In this document: piece by piece, positions 1 to 8,489 of the stretch
Layout: each line of letters starts with the position of its first letter
How positions within the stretch are numbered: position 1 is the first letter of the stretch
From: Acidobacteriota bacterium
GTDB taxonomy: Bacteria > Actinomycetota > Acidimicrobiia > ATN3
Direction: 5' to 3'
DNA length: 52,327 nucleotides
Assembly: GCA_003577105.1 (NCBI GenBank)
Contig: QEUQ01000012.1
Span: forward strand, 1-52,327
Translations under genes and position numbers: made by a program
Notes under the pieces: generated by a model
What the model was told of the DNA's origin: nothing
Databases searched by the model: none
What the model saw: only the letters and a program-made list of their open reading frames with translations

Positions 1-617
1 GACAAACCGTCGGCCATTCGGGGCGTCCGCTGTTCGGCTTCGAGGCGAAAACGCCCGGCAACCCACGACGGGGTTGACCGACCAATCCATATCAGCCGCG
101 TAAATCGGTCGTAGTGCTCGTCCTTCAATACCCGAAGCGTCTTTAGCACCTTCAGGCGCCGTTCCTGCCCCAGCTTTTCGAACTCTCGACCGAAGATGCC
201 CTTTTCGTCCTTGGCCTCAATGGGGCTCCCCGCGAACTTCGGTCGGTGAACGTCGAATATAAGCAGCGCCAGCATTTCACCGGCCATTCCACACAGCGCG
301 ATTGTGCCGACGCTGTTGCCGAGCACGTAGCTAACTTTGGCGTGGCGGAGCGGCCAGATCACCTTTGCCAGGATCTTTGCCTCCGCCGGGACGATGTTGA
401 TCCCGGACTCTTGTTCCGTGATCTCGGCATATCGCTTCTGCAGCGCTTCAACCGAACCGTCGACGCCAGGCGTCGTTAGATCGCTCAACAGGTTGTCGGC
501 AGCCACCTCGCCATCGGTGCCTATTTCCAGCTTTGGATCAATCGACGGAAAAGCGAGTGGTTTGAGAAACAGACGCGCGCTGTACTCATGGGGACCCGGG
601 TCTTCGTCGGCGTTCAT
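1..617 (-). CDS. Unknown protein, C-terminus beyond left edge
   Basis: An open frame reads leftward from ATG at 617 to the window edge without a stop (205 codons). A stop codon lies in frame seven codons before the ATG, so the start is fixed. The protein begins MNADEDPGPHEYSARLFL; around residues 85-115 there is a hydrophobic stretch (ending AGEMLALLIF) that could be one buried or membrane helix, and the rest is charged. I do not recognise a family. It is divergent from the restriction operon, with about 410 bases between the starts, so it may be another gene of the same defence island. Coding is supported by the long open frame and balanced amino-acid use, not by homology. Confidence 0.6.
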   Translation of the reverse strand, partial: MNADEDPGPHEYSARLFLKPLAFPSIDPKLEIGTDGEVAADNLLSDLTTPGVDGSVEALQKRYAEITEQESGINIVPAEAKILAKVIWPLRHAKVSYVLGNSVGTIALCGMAGEMLALLIFDVHRPKFAGSPIEAKDEKGIFGREFEKLGQERRLKVLKTLRVLKDEHYDRFTRLIWIGRSTPSWVAGRFRLEAEQRTPRMADGL

Positions 618-1028
618 CGCAGCGCTGTCATCAAATCACGTTACCTATCATTGGCATCGGTTCGTATCGATTCGAATACTCGCGCAGCGCCTCGGATGGC
701 GCAGCGTCGCCACCGTCGAGACGAATTCGCGCGGACCACTCGCGCCAACCCCGACCGACGACGGCAGTAACGCCACCCCTGCACCGTAGTCAGTCGTCGC
801 GCGGCCATCGGCCGCCCATCATCGTCGCACACGAAGCCGGTAGGCTTTGTTGACGCAACTGCTGGGAGCGTTGACGGTGCGGACTTCCCTCATCAACCCG
901 GGAATCTATGAAACGCAACCATGCGGCCGGCCCCTCTCGCCGACCGTGGCCACTCCGGCGCGCGCCCTCGGGAGGCCAAACAGCCAAGTCGGCCAAGCCA
1001 ACCTTCGCCACGCAGGGCCCGTCGCGCT
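618..1028. other. Divergent intergenic region, no gene supported
   Basis: This 411-base stretch lies between the leftward unknown gene and hsdR and presumably holds both promoters. Short open frames exist on both strands, but they are arginine-rich, lack ribosome sites and look like chance frames. I see no clear palindrome or -10/-35 pair that I would defend. Confidence 0.4.
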
Positions 1029-3878
1029 GTGACACCGCAAGACGAGCGCGACTACCTTCATCCAGAGCAGAAGGCTCGCAAGCGCATCGACGAAATGCTC
1101 ATGGCTGCCGGCTGGATAGTCCAGGACTACAAAGCCGTCAACCTCTACGCGGGAACGGGCGTAGCCGTTCGTGAGCTCATCACCAGTGCCGGCCCGGCCG
1201 ACTACGTGCTCTTCGTGAACCGGCGGGCGGTCGGAGTAATCGAGGCCAAGAAGAAGGGGACAACGCTTTCGGGCGTCGAGTGGCAGACCATCAAGTATCA
1301 GACGAACGTGCCAGACGAACTGTCTGCATTCCTCGTCGACAGGAAGCGCGACGACGGCTCGACAATTCGTTGCGTGTCGTACGCATACGAATCAACCGGT
1401 GACGAGACCTGGTTCACATGCCACAGCGACCCCGAACCTACCGCCCGGCAGGTGCACTGGTTCCACCGTCCCGAGACCTTCGAGAGCCAGATCGCCGATG
1501 CAGAAAAGGGCGTCGGCGGCACACTTCGCGCCCGCATTCCCGCCCTGCCCGCACTGACCCACGATCCTGGCCGGTTGCGTGATGCGCAGTTCGTGGCGAT
1601 CACCAATTTGGAGCGATCGCTGAAGCACAACCATCCCCGAGCACTGATCCAGATGGCTCCCGGAAGCGGCAAGACCTTTGCCGCGGCCAATATCTGCGAG
1701 CGCCTGATCGCTCACAGCCAGGCCAAGCGCATCCTCTTCCTCGTCGACAGAGCCAACCTTGGCCGCCAAACCCTCAAAGAGTTCCAGGGATTCGAGGTCT
1801 CCGGCTCGGGCCGGAAGTTCACCGAGCTCTACAACGTCCAGCACCTGACACACAACAAGGTCGACCCCGTCGCGAGTGTTTGCATCGGCACGATTCAGCG
1901 CGTCTTCTCAATGCTGCGCGGCGAGGCCGAGTTGCCCGACGACCTAGACGAGGAGTCTGCCTACGAGATCGGCCCCAGTCGGCCCGTCGAAGTCGACTAC
2001 AACTCAGAGCTGCCGATTGAGGCGTTCGATGTGATCATCATCGATGAGTGCCACCGCTCGATCTACGGCGTTTGGCGCCAGGTGCTCGAGTACTTCGATG
2101 CATTCCTCATCGGCCTCACCGCGACACCGGGCAAGCAGACCTTCGGATTCTTCAACAAGAACTTGGTCATGGAGTATGGATTCCCCCAGGCCGTCGCAGA
2201 CGGGGTGAACGTCGATTTCGACGTGTTCCGGCTATCCACCGCGATCAGTGAGTCTGGCTCGACTATCGAGGCCGGGTATTGGACGACCTTTAGAGATCGC
2301 GAGACCCGCGACGAGAGACTTGAACAGGTCGACGAAGACCTCGCCTACGACGAAAATGATCTCGACAAGAAGGTGGTCGCCAAAGATCAGATCCGCACGA
2401 TCATCCGAGCGATTCGCGACAACCTGCCGGCGATGTTCCCCGACCGCGACCTTGACGATGACGCCCGGCTGCGCCACATCCCCAAGACGTTGATCTTTGC
2501 GAAGGATGACAGCCACGCCGAAGACATTGTGCGCATCGCCCGCGAGGAGCTCGGCAAGGGCAACGACGTGGTCGCCAAGATCACATACCGCTCGTCTGAG
2601 GGCGGCTCGAAACCAGAGGATCTCCTGCAAGCCTTCCGCACCAGCTACTACCCACGCATTGCTGTGACAGTCGACATGATCGCGACGGGTACCGACGTGA
2701 AGCCCATCGAGATGGTCGTCTTCATGCGGATGGTGCGATCTCGCAACTTCTTCGAACAGATGAAGGGGAGGGGAGTGCGCACCATTTCTGATAGCGACCT
2801 CCAGGTGGTCACCCCCGATGCCGCGCACAAAGACCGCTTCGTGCTCGTCGATGCGGTCGGCGTCACCGAAACGAAGCTAATCGAGACGACCCCCCTCGAA
2901 CGCAAGCGAGGTGTGCCACTCGACAAGCTCTTGCACCAGGTCGCGCTCGGCCAAGTGAGCGAGGATCTCGTATCGACGCTTGCATCACGCCTCGCCCGCA
3001 TTGAGAGCCGCATTGGCGCTGGCGAGCGCGAGAGGCTCGAAGCGATCGCCGGGCAATCACTCAAGTCGATCGAGCACGGACTCATCGAAGCAATCGATCC
3101 CGACCGACAGCTCGCCGCAGCACGGGCGACGAGCGGAACTGAAGACCCAACCGACGCACAGATTGATGAGGCCAAGGCAGTGATGTTCGCCGAGGCCGTC
3201 ATGCCGATTGCTGCCAACCCCGAGCTTCGCGAAGCACTGGTGGACGTGCAGCGAAGTTTCGACCAGGTGATCGACGAGATCAGCATGGATGAGATCACCC
3301 GAGCCGAGTTCGCCGTTGACGCCCGTGCCCGCGCGGCCGAGTACGTTGAGTCGTTCAAGGCCTTTCTCGACGAGCACAAGGATGAGATCACTGCCCTCCA
3401 GGTGCTCTATGGCCGGCCGTACTCGAAGCGCCTTACTTATGAGGATGTGAAGGAATTAGCCGAAGCCATTGGGCGCCCGCCGCACCCATGGACCCCCGAG
3501 CGGTTATGGGAGGCATATGAGACCCTCGACGCATCGAAGGTTCGTGGGTCGGCCGGTACGGTGTTGACCAACATCGTCTCGCTCGTGCGTTTCACGCTAG
3601 GCGATGAAGACGAGCTTGCTCCGTTTCCGGAACAGGTCAACGAGCGGTTCGAGGCTTGGATCATTCAGCAAGAGAGCGCGGGCCGAGCGTTCTCGGATGA
3701 AGAACTCGAATGGCTGTACTTGATACGTGACCACCTGGCGGCATCGTTGTCGATCGAGTCACGGGAGTTGCTTGACCCGCCCTTCAGCCAGCACGGCGGC
3801 CTGGGCCGTGCGAAGGAGTTGTTCGGGCCGGGCCTTAACGAACTATTGGATGAGCTCGGTGAGGTCACGGCAGCGTGA
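1029..3878 (+). CDS. hsdR: Type I restriction enzyme, R (endonuclease/translocase) subunit
   Basis: This is the motor and nuclease subunit of a type I restriction-modification complex; it translocates DNA with ATP and cuts unmethylated DNA. From a GTG at 1029 the protein is 949 residues. The N-terminal nuclease has D58 followed by E72-A-K74 (PD-(D/E)xK type). The helicase core has Walker A PGSGKT near residue 212, the DECH box at 339 and the QMKGRG motif VI at 577; the C-terminal third matches the helical EcoEI-type R domain. The frame stays open back to 921, but the residues before 1029 are arginine/proline-rich and unlike the family, whose members begin close to a PEQKAR-like motif, so GTG 1029 is preferred. 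Its TGA overlaps the GTG of hsdS by 4 bases. Confidence 0.93.
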   Translation: MTPQDERDYLHPEQKARKRIDEMLMAAGWIVQDYKAVNLYAGTGVAVRELITSAGPADYVLFVNRRAVGVIEAKKKGTTLSGVEWQTIKYQTNVPDELSAFLVDRKRDDGSTIRCVSYAYESTGDETWFTCHSDPEPTARQVHWFHRPETFESQIADAEKGVGGTLRARIPALPALTHDPGRLRDAQFVAITNLERSLKHNHPRALIQMAPGSGKTFAAANICERLIAHSQAKRILFLVDRANLGRQTLKEFQGFEVSGSGRKFTELYNVQHLTHNKVDPVASVCIGTIQRVFSMLRGEAELPDDLDEESAYEIGPSRPVEVDYNSELPIEAFDVIIIDECHRSIYGVWRQVLEYFDAFLIGLTATPGKQTFGFFNKNLVMEYGFPQAVADGVNVDFDVFRLSTAISESGSTIEAGYWTTFRDRETRDERLEQVDEDLAYDENDLDKKVVAKDQIRTIIRAIRDNLPAMFPDRDLDDDARLRHIPKTLIFAKDDSHAEDIVRIAREELGKGNDVVAKITYRSSEGGSKPEDLLQAFRTSYYPRIAVTVDMIATGTDVKPIEMVVFMRMVRSRNFFEQMKGRGVRTISDSDLQVVTPDAAHKDRFVLVDAVGVTETKLIETTPLERKRGVPLDKLLHQVALGQVSEDLVSTLASRLARIESRIGAGERERLEAIAGQSLKSIEHGLIEAIDPDRQLAAARATSGTEDPTDAQIDEAKAVMFAEAVMPIAANPELREALVDVQRSFDQVIDEISMDEITRAEFAVDARARAAEYVESFKAFLDEHKDEITALQVLYGRPYSKRLTYEDVKELAEAIGRPPHPWTPERLWEAYETLDASKVRGSAGTVLTNIVSLVRFTLGDEDELAPFPEQVNERFEAWIIQQESAGRAFSDEELEWLYLIRDHLAASLSIESRELLDPPFSQHGGLGRAKELFGPGLNELLDELGEVTAA

Positions 3879-5182
3879 GCGATCTGCCATCCGGATGGGC
3901 GTGGACGACTCTTGGCGACGTCAGTCGCAAGCCCCAGTATGGCTGGACCTCAAAGTCGAACCCGGAATCAGCCGGGCTTCCGTACCTGCGGACCACAGAC
4001 ATCACCAAGGGGCCGATCGACTGGGGGCAGGTCCCAAAATGTGTCGAAACACCAGCTGACCTTCATCGCTTCCTCTTGCAGCCCGGGGACATCGTTGTCT
4101 CACGCGCCGGGTCAGTGGGTGTGAGTGCGCTCATTCAGCGACCACCACCAGCCATCTTCGCGTCGTATCTGATTCGCCTTCAGGTGATCGCCCCCATGAG
4201 TGCTGCCTATGTGGCGCACTTCCTCCAGAGCTCCGGCTATTGGCGCCAGGTATCTGACGCCAAGGTCGGAATCGCGGTTCAGAACGTCAGCGCGAAGAAG
4301 CTTGCAGCGATCGCGCTTCCTGTACCGCCGCTGGCGGAGCAGGAGCGGATCGTCGCTGCGATTGAGGAGCACTTCTCCCACCTCGACGCCGCCGACGCAT
4401 CACTTCGATCTGCCGAGACTAGGCTGGGGCTGGTGACTTCCAGGGCCGTGGACGTGGCCTTCCTGTCGCTCGACAAGCGTGTGCCTGTCGGTGAAATCGC
4501 GGACGTCCGCGGCGGGATCCAGAAGCAGCCCAAGCGAAAGCCGAAGGACAACGCGGCACCCTTCCTCCGCGTGGCGAACGTTGGCCACGGCCGAATGGAC
4601 CTCCGAGATGTGCACGAGATTGAGCTGTTCGACGGTGAGCTGGAACGCTGCCGCCTCCAGGCCGGCGACCTCTTGGTTGTTGAGGGGAATGGGAGCCCGG
4701 ACCAGATTGGTCGGTCAGCGGTTTGGCAAGGCGAGATCGACGACTGCGTTCACCAGAACCATCTGATCCGCGTGCGACCAGGTCCGCAGCTCGATCCTGA
4801 GTTCCTCGGTCTCTACTGGAACGCCCCATCCACCCGCGCACAGCTGACGGCAGTCGCCAGCAGTACCAGCGGCCTTCACACGCTGAGCACCGCGAAGGTC
4901 AAGCGCATCGAAGTCCCCGCAGCGCCTATAGACCGGCAGAAGGCCATCGTTGCTCACCTCACCGTGCAGATCGCGGCGTTCGCCCGTCTCCGGGCATCGC
5001 TTCGACTGGCTACTGAACGCCAGTCGAACCTGCGACACGCCATCCTTGCTGCCGCTTTCTCGGGCAAGCTCGTCCCACAAGATCCAGATGACGAACCGGC
5101 TTCGGTTCTGCTCGATCGCATCCGAGAGGAGCGAGCGGCCGCGACGCCCAAGAAGCGCGCGCGCAGCGCGGCCGCAACGTGA
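3875..5182 (+). CDS. hsdS: Type I restriction enzyme, S (specificity) subunit
   Basis: This subunit recognises the two halves of the bipartite DNA target for both HsdM and HsdR. It has 435 residues, the usual size. It shows the twofold pattern of the family: a first target-recognition domain from LPSGWAWTTLGDV, a conserved spacer (VPPLAEQERIVAAIEEHF, about residues 148-166), a second recognition domain starting at GEIADVRGGI, and a C-terminal spacer with AILAAAFSGKLV. The GTG start overlaps the hsdR stop, which implies translational coupling. A type I operon usually places hsdM next to hsdS; here two unrelated genes come between them. Confidence 0.92.
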   Translation: MSDLPSGWAWTTLGDVSRKPQYGWTSKSNPESAGLPYLRTTDITKGPIDWGQVPKCVETPADLHRFLLQPGDIVVSRAGSVGVSALIQRPPPAIFASYLIRLQVIAPMSAAYVAHFLQSSGYWRQVSDAKVGIAVQNVSAKKLAAIALPVPPLAEQERIVAAIEEHFSHLDAADASLRSAETRLGLVTSRAVDVAFLSLDKRVPVGEIADVRGGIQKQPKRKPKDNAAPFLRVANVGHGRMDLRDVHEIELFDGELERCRLQAGDLLVVEGNGSPDQIGRSAVWQGEIDDCVHQNHLIRVRPGPQLDPEFLGLYWNAPSTRAQLTAVASSTSGLHTLSTAKVKRIEVPAAPIDRQKAIVAHLTVQIAAFARLRASLRLATERQSNLRHAILAAAFSGKLVPQDPDDEPASVLLDRIREERAAATPKKRARSAAAT

Positions 5183-5241
5183 GCCGCGCGGTTCTGTCGT
5201 ACCCCTTGCGTATTGTCTGTGGCGATGCATGGGGAGGCCAG

Positions 5242-6165
5242 ATGCGCGAGTGGAGCCCACATTCATACGAGAAGATCTCGATCTTCAGTGACTACTTGCA
5301 ACAGTTCGCCGTTGCCGCGGGGTCGGCGACAAACCGCGTCTACATTGACGCATTCGGCGGCGACACGGTGAACGTCTTGCGGGGCAGTGGTAGGACCTTT
5401 GCGGGCTCGGCAGAAATCGCGCTCGCGATCGAACCACCCTTCAGCCACCTTCGGTTCTTTGAACTCAAGGCGGGCCGCGCTGCAGCATTGCGGCGTCTCA
5501 TCGCATCTGATCCGAGGCGCGCGTCGGTGATCGAGGGTGACTGCAACTCCACAATGGCAGGGGTCCTTGCCGGCTTGCCGGTGCAAGCACCGACATTCGC
5601 ATTCCTCGATCCAGACGGCATGGAGCTGAACTGGTCGACTATCCGCATGCTGGCCGATCACAAGCGTCGCTATGCCAACGAGACCGGCAAGAGCAAAGTC
5701 GAAATGTGGGTTCTCTTCTCCAGTGCCGGAATCGTGAGAGTGCTAGGGTCGAACAGGCAGCTCGCGCTAGAGAAGGGATTCCCGGAAAAGATCGCTCGGC
5801 TCTACGGGGCCTGGGGCCCCTGGGAACGGGTCTGGGAGGCCAAGCTTGACGGTGAGATAAGCGGTGGCGATGCGAAGAAGGCCTACTTATTCTTGTACAT
5901 GGACAGACTCGCATCCCTGGGGTATCGGCACCTGCTTGTCCGGCCAATTGAGAATTCGCGCAACGAGCTATTTGCCATGGTCTTCGTCACTGACCATCCG
6001 GCCGGCGCCTCGATCATGAAGTGGGCCGTCGAGCGCGACCGGGCGATTCCCGAACCTGGAACGCTTTTCGATGCTGTGGAGTCTCGTCCGCCATACGAAG
6101 ATCTACACACCGGTTGGCGCGAGAGTTTTCCGATTGAGTTGCCGGAGTGGGAGGAGCTTGGGTGA
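5242..6165 (+). CDS. tcmP: Three-Cys-motif partner protein TcmP
   Basis: This matches my memory of the TcmP family (conserved start REWSPHSYEK and the DPDG region), proteins found next to a three-cysteine protein of the Gp37/Gp68 type, which is indeed the next gene. The pattern V-Y-I-D-A-F-G-G (near residue 30), an acidic residue in FFELK, GDCN and FLDPDG suggests a Rossmann fold of the SAM-methyltransferase kind; that is inference, and the biochemical role of the family is unknown to me. I chose ATG 5242 because GGGGAGG stands 4 bases upstream and family members start this way. A longer frame begins at GTG 5179 and would overlap hsdS by 4 bases. Confidence 0.8.
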   Translation: MREWSPHSYEKISIFSDYLQQFAVAAGSATNRVYIDAFGGDTVNVLRGSGRTFAGSAEIALAIEPPFSHLRFFELKAGRAAALRRLIASDPRRASVIEGDCNSTMAGVLAGLPVQAPTFAFLDPDGMELNWSTIRMLADHKRRYANETGKSKVEMWVLFSSAGIVRVLGSNRQLALEKGFPEKIARLYGAWGPWERVWEAKLDGEISGGDAKKAYLFLYMDRLASLGYRHLLVRPIENSRNELFAMVFVTDHPAGASIMKWAVERDRAIPEPGTLFDAVESRPPYEDLHTGWRESFPIELPEWEELG

Positions 6166-6186
6166 GATCAGGATTAAGCGCGAGGC

Positions 6187-6954
6187 ATGTCCGTGGCTGA
6201 CTCGTCGATCGAGTGGACCGACGCCACTTGGAATCCAACGACGGGGTGCAACCGCATATCGCCGGGTTGCGATTCTTGCTACGCGCTGAAGATGAGTGCG
6301 CGGCTGAAGGCGATGGGGCAGGAGAAGTACCAAAACGACGGAGACCCGAAGACGAGTGGTCCCGGCTTCAAGCTGACCGTTCATCCCGAAACGCTGACGC
6401 TGCCTCTCTCGTGGGTTCGCCCGAGAATGATCTTCGTTAACTCGATGAGCGACTTGTTCCATCGCGACGTTCCGGTCACCTTCATTCGCGATGTGTTTCA
6501 AGTCATGCGTGCCACGCCGCAGCACAGCTACCAGGTGTTGACAAAGCGATCGAGACGTCTCGCGAGACTTGCCGATCAGCTTGACTGGCCAGCCAACCTC
6601 TGGATGGGCGTATCTGTCGAATCGCAGCGATACACGTTTCGCGTCGATCACTTGCGAAGCGTGCCATCGACTGTGCGTTTCCTTTCTGCCGAGCCATTGC
6701 TCGGGCCAGTCATCCTCGACCTCGATGGAATCGACTGGGTCATTGCCGGTGGAGAGAGCGGCGCGGGCGCCCGGCCCGTCGAAGGAGCCTGGCTCCGAAG
6801 CCTACGTGACCAATGTGGCCAATCGGGAACACCATTCTTCTTCAAGCAGTGGGGCGGTCGTTCGCCGAAGTCCGGTGGGCGTCGCATCGACGGGCGAACA
6901 TGGGATCAGTACCCCGCCGTCGCGAGGCCGTTGGCCGCGGGAGTCGCATCATGA
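6187..6954 (+). CDS. Phage Gp37/Gp68-like three-cysteine protein (DUF5131-type)
   Basis: A 255-residue protein beginning MSVADSSIEWTDATWNPTTG, the family signature. Cysteines 21, 28 and 31 form C-x6-C-x2-C, a three-cysteine cluster fit to bind metal or an iron-sulfur centre; it differs from the usual radical-SAM CxxxCxxC spacing. Further conserved-looking blocks are VNSMSDLFH, LTKRSRR, GVSVESQ, SAEPLLG and the C-terminal FFKQWGG. The family was first named from mycobacteriophage genes and is found with TcmP; the reaction is unknown. It sits 21 bases after tcmP, and its stop overlaps the hsdM start (ATGA), so it is almost surely co-expressed with the methylase. Confidence 0.85.
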   Translation: MSVADSSIEWTDATWNPTTGCNRISPGCDSCYALKMSARLKAMGQEKYQNDGDPKTSGPGFKLTVHPETLTLPLSWVRPRMIFVNSMSDLFHRDVPVTFIRDVFQVMRATPQHSYQVLTKRSRRLARLADQLDWPANLWMGVSVESQRYTFRVDHLRSVPSTVRFLSAEPLLGPVILDLDGIDWVIAGGESGAGARPVEGAWLRSLRDQCGQSGTPFFFKQWGGRSPKSGGRRIDGRTWDQYPAVARPLAAGVAS

Positions 6955-8435
6955 GTGGCGCCAAGGCGATCGTCGACAAGCTCTGGAACTACTGCCACAT
7001 CTTGCGCGATGACGGCTTGTCGTATGGCGACTATCTCGAGCAACTCACGTACTTGCTCTTTCTGAAGATGGCAGAGGAGCAGCGCCAACTAGGTCTTGAT
7101 CGCATTGTGCCCGAGCGCTTCGACTGGCCTTCGTTACTCAACAAGAAAGGCGAGGTACTCGAAGCTCACTACATTGCAATCCTCAATCAGCTCGGCGGTA
7201 CTGATGACTTGCTGGGAGTGGTGTTCCGCAAGGCACAGAATCGCATCCAAGATCCGGCGAAACTCGAGCGCCTCATCAAAGACCTGATTGGTAGCGAGCA
7301 GTGGATGTCGCTCGACGCTGATGTCAAAGGGGACGCCTACGAAGGATTGCTGGAGAAGAACGCGGCCGACACAAAGACCGGAGCGGGCCAGTACTTCACG
7401 CCCCGGGCGCTCATCTCAGCGATGGTCGACGTGATGCAGCCTGCGCCGAACATGCGAATCTGTGATCCGGCGTGTGGCACCGGAGGCTTCTTCCTTGCGG
7501 CGTTCGATTACATCGTTCGTCACAATCCAAACTTGGATCCCGATCAGAAGCGCCACATCCGCTCAGGGTTGTTCACGGGCTGGGAGATAGTCGACAACAC
7601 AGCCCGGCTGTGCGCGATGAATCTGTTGTTGCACGGGATTGAGAGCCCGGAGTCCGACAGCCCCATTCACGTTGATGACGCGTTGAGGGCCGATCCGGGC
7701 GAGCGCTTCGACATGGTGCTGACCAATGCGCCGTTCGGCAAGAAGTCATCGGTCACGATCGTCAATGGTGAGGGCAAGGCCGAGAAGCAGAGTCTGACCG
7801 TGGTGCGAGACGACTTCTGGGCGTCGACGTCGAACAAGCAGCTGAACTTCTTGCAGCACGTCAAGACGCTGCTGAAAGTCGAGGGCAGCGCGGCAGTTGT
7901 CGTGCCCGACAATGTGCTATTTGAGGGTGGAGCCGGTGAGACGATTCGCCGCAGGCTGCTTCACGAGTGCGACGTACATACGCTGCTGCGCTTGCCGACG
8001 GGGATCTTTTATGCCCAGGGCGTAAAGGCAAACGTGCTCTTCTTCGACCGCAAGCCCGGCTCCGACACACCCTGGACGAAAGAGCTGTGGTTCTACGACC
8101 TGCGAACGAACATGCACTTCACGTTGAAGACGAATCCGCTCAGACGAGCCGATCTTGACGACTTCGTTGAGTGCTACCGGCCGGGCCAGAGGGGCAAACG
8201 TAAGGAGACCGAGCGCTTCCACCGGTTCGGCTATGACGAATTGGTGGCGCGCGACAAAGCGAGCCTCGACATCTTCTGGCTGCGCGACGAGAGCCTCGAA
8301 GACACCGACAATCTTCCGCCACCTGGTGTGATTGCCGCTGAAATCGTCGAAGATCTCGAGGCGGCCCTCGCTGAATTCACCGAGTTGGCCGGGTCGCTCG
8401 AGGGCATCGCAGTGGAGGTCGAGGAAGTTGACTGA
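6951..8435 (+). CDS. hsdM: Type I restriction enzyme, M (DNA adenine methylase) subunit
   Basis: This subunit transfers a methyl group from SAM to adenine in the site chosen by HsdS. It is 494 residues from ATG 6951, which overlaps the previous stop by 4 bases; the frame is open further upstream, but the family begins with this helical N-terminal domain (IVDKLWNYCHILRDDGLSYGDY). GAGQYFTP precedes motif I, DPACGTGGFF, at residue 172. Motif IV reads NAPFG at residue 259 (AAT GCG CCG TTC) instead of the usual NPPF/NPPY. Overall length and order of motifs are normal, so I expect it to be active, but the substitution is worth noting. Confidence 0.93.
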   Translation: MSGAKAIVDKLWNYCHILRDDGLSYGDYLEQLTYLLFLKMAEEQRQLGLDRIVPERFDWPSLLNKKGEVLEAHYIAILNQLGGTDDLLGVVFRKAQNRIQDPAKLERLIKDLIGSEQWMSLDADVKGDAYEGLLEKNAADTKTGAGQYFTPRALISAMVDVMQPAPNMRICDPACGTGGFFLAAFDYIVRHNPNLDPDQKRHIRSGLFTGWEIVDNTARLCAMNLLLHGIESPESDSPIHVDDALRADPGERFDMVLTNAPFGKKSSVTIVNGEGKAEKQSLTVVRDDFWASTSNKQLNFLQHVKTLLKVEGSAAVVVPDNVLFEGGAGETIRRRLLHECDVHTLLRLPTGIFYAQGVKANVLFFDRKPGSDTPWTKELWFYDLRTNMHFTLKTNPLRRADLDDFVECYRPGQRGKRKETERFHRFGYDELVARDKASLDIFWLRDESLEDTDNLPPPGVIAAEIVEDLEAALAEFTELAGSLEGIAVEVEEVD

Positions 8436-8489
8436 TACGACAGCAATGCCACGTACTTGGCTGGTTCGAGCATGAGGGGTTCGAGCTGA

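Noticed and set aside
921-1028. Longer hsdR start at 921
   Set aside because: The extra 36 residues are Arg/Pro-rich and unlike HsdR proteins; GTG 1029 fits the family start.
2648-3391. 247-codon minus-strand frame inside hsdR
   Set aside because: It is the Ser/Arg/Ala-rich antisense of a clear hsdR domain and has no ribosome site.
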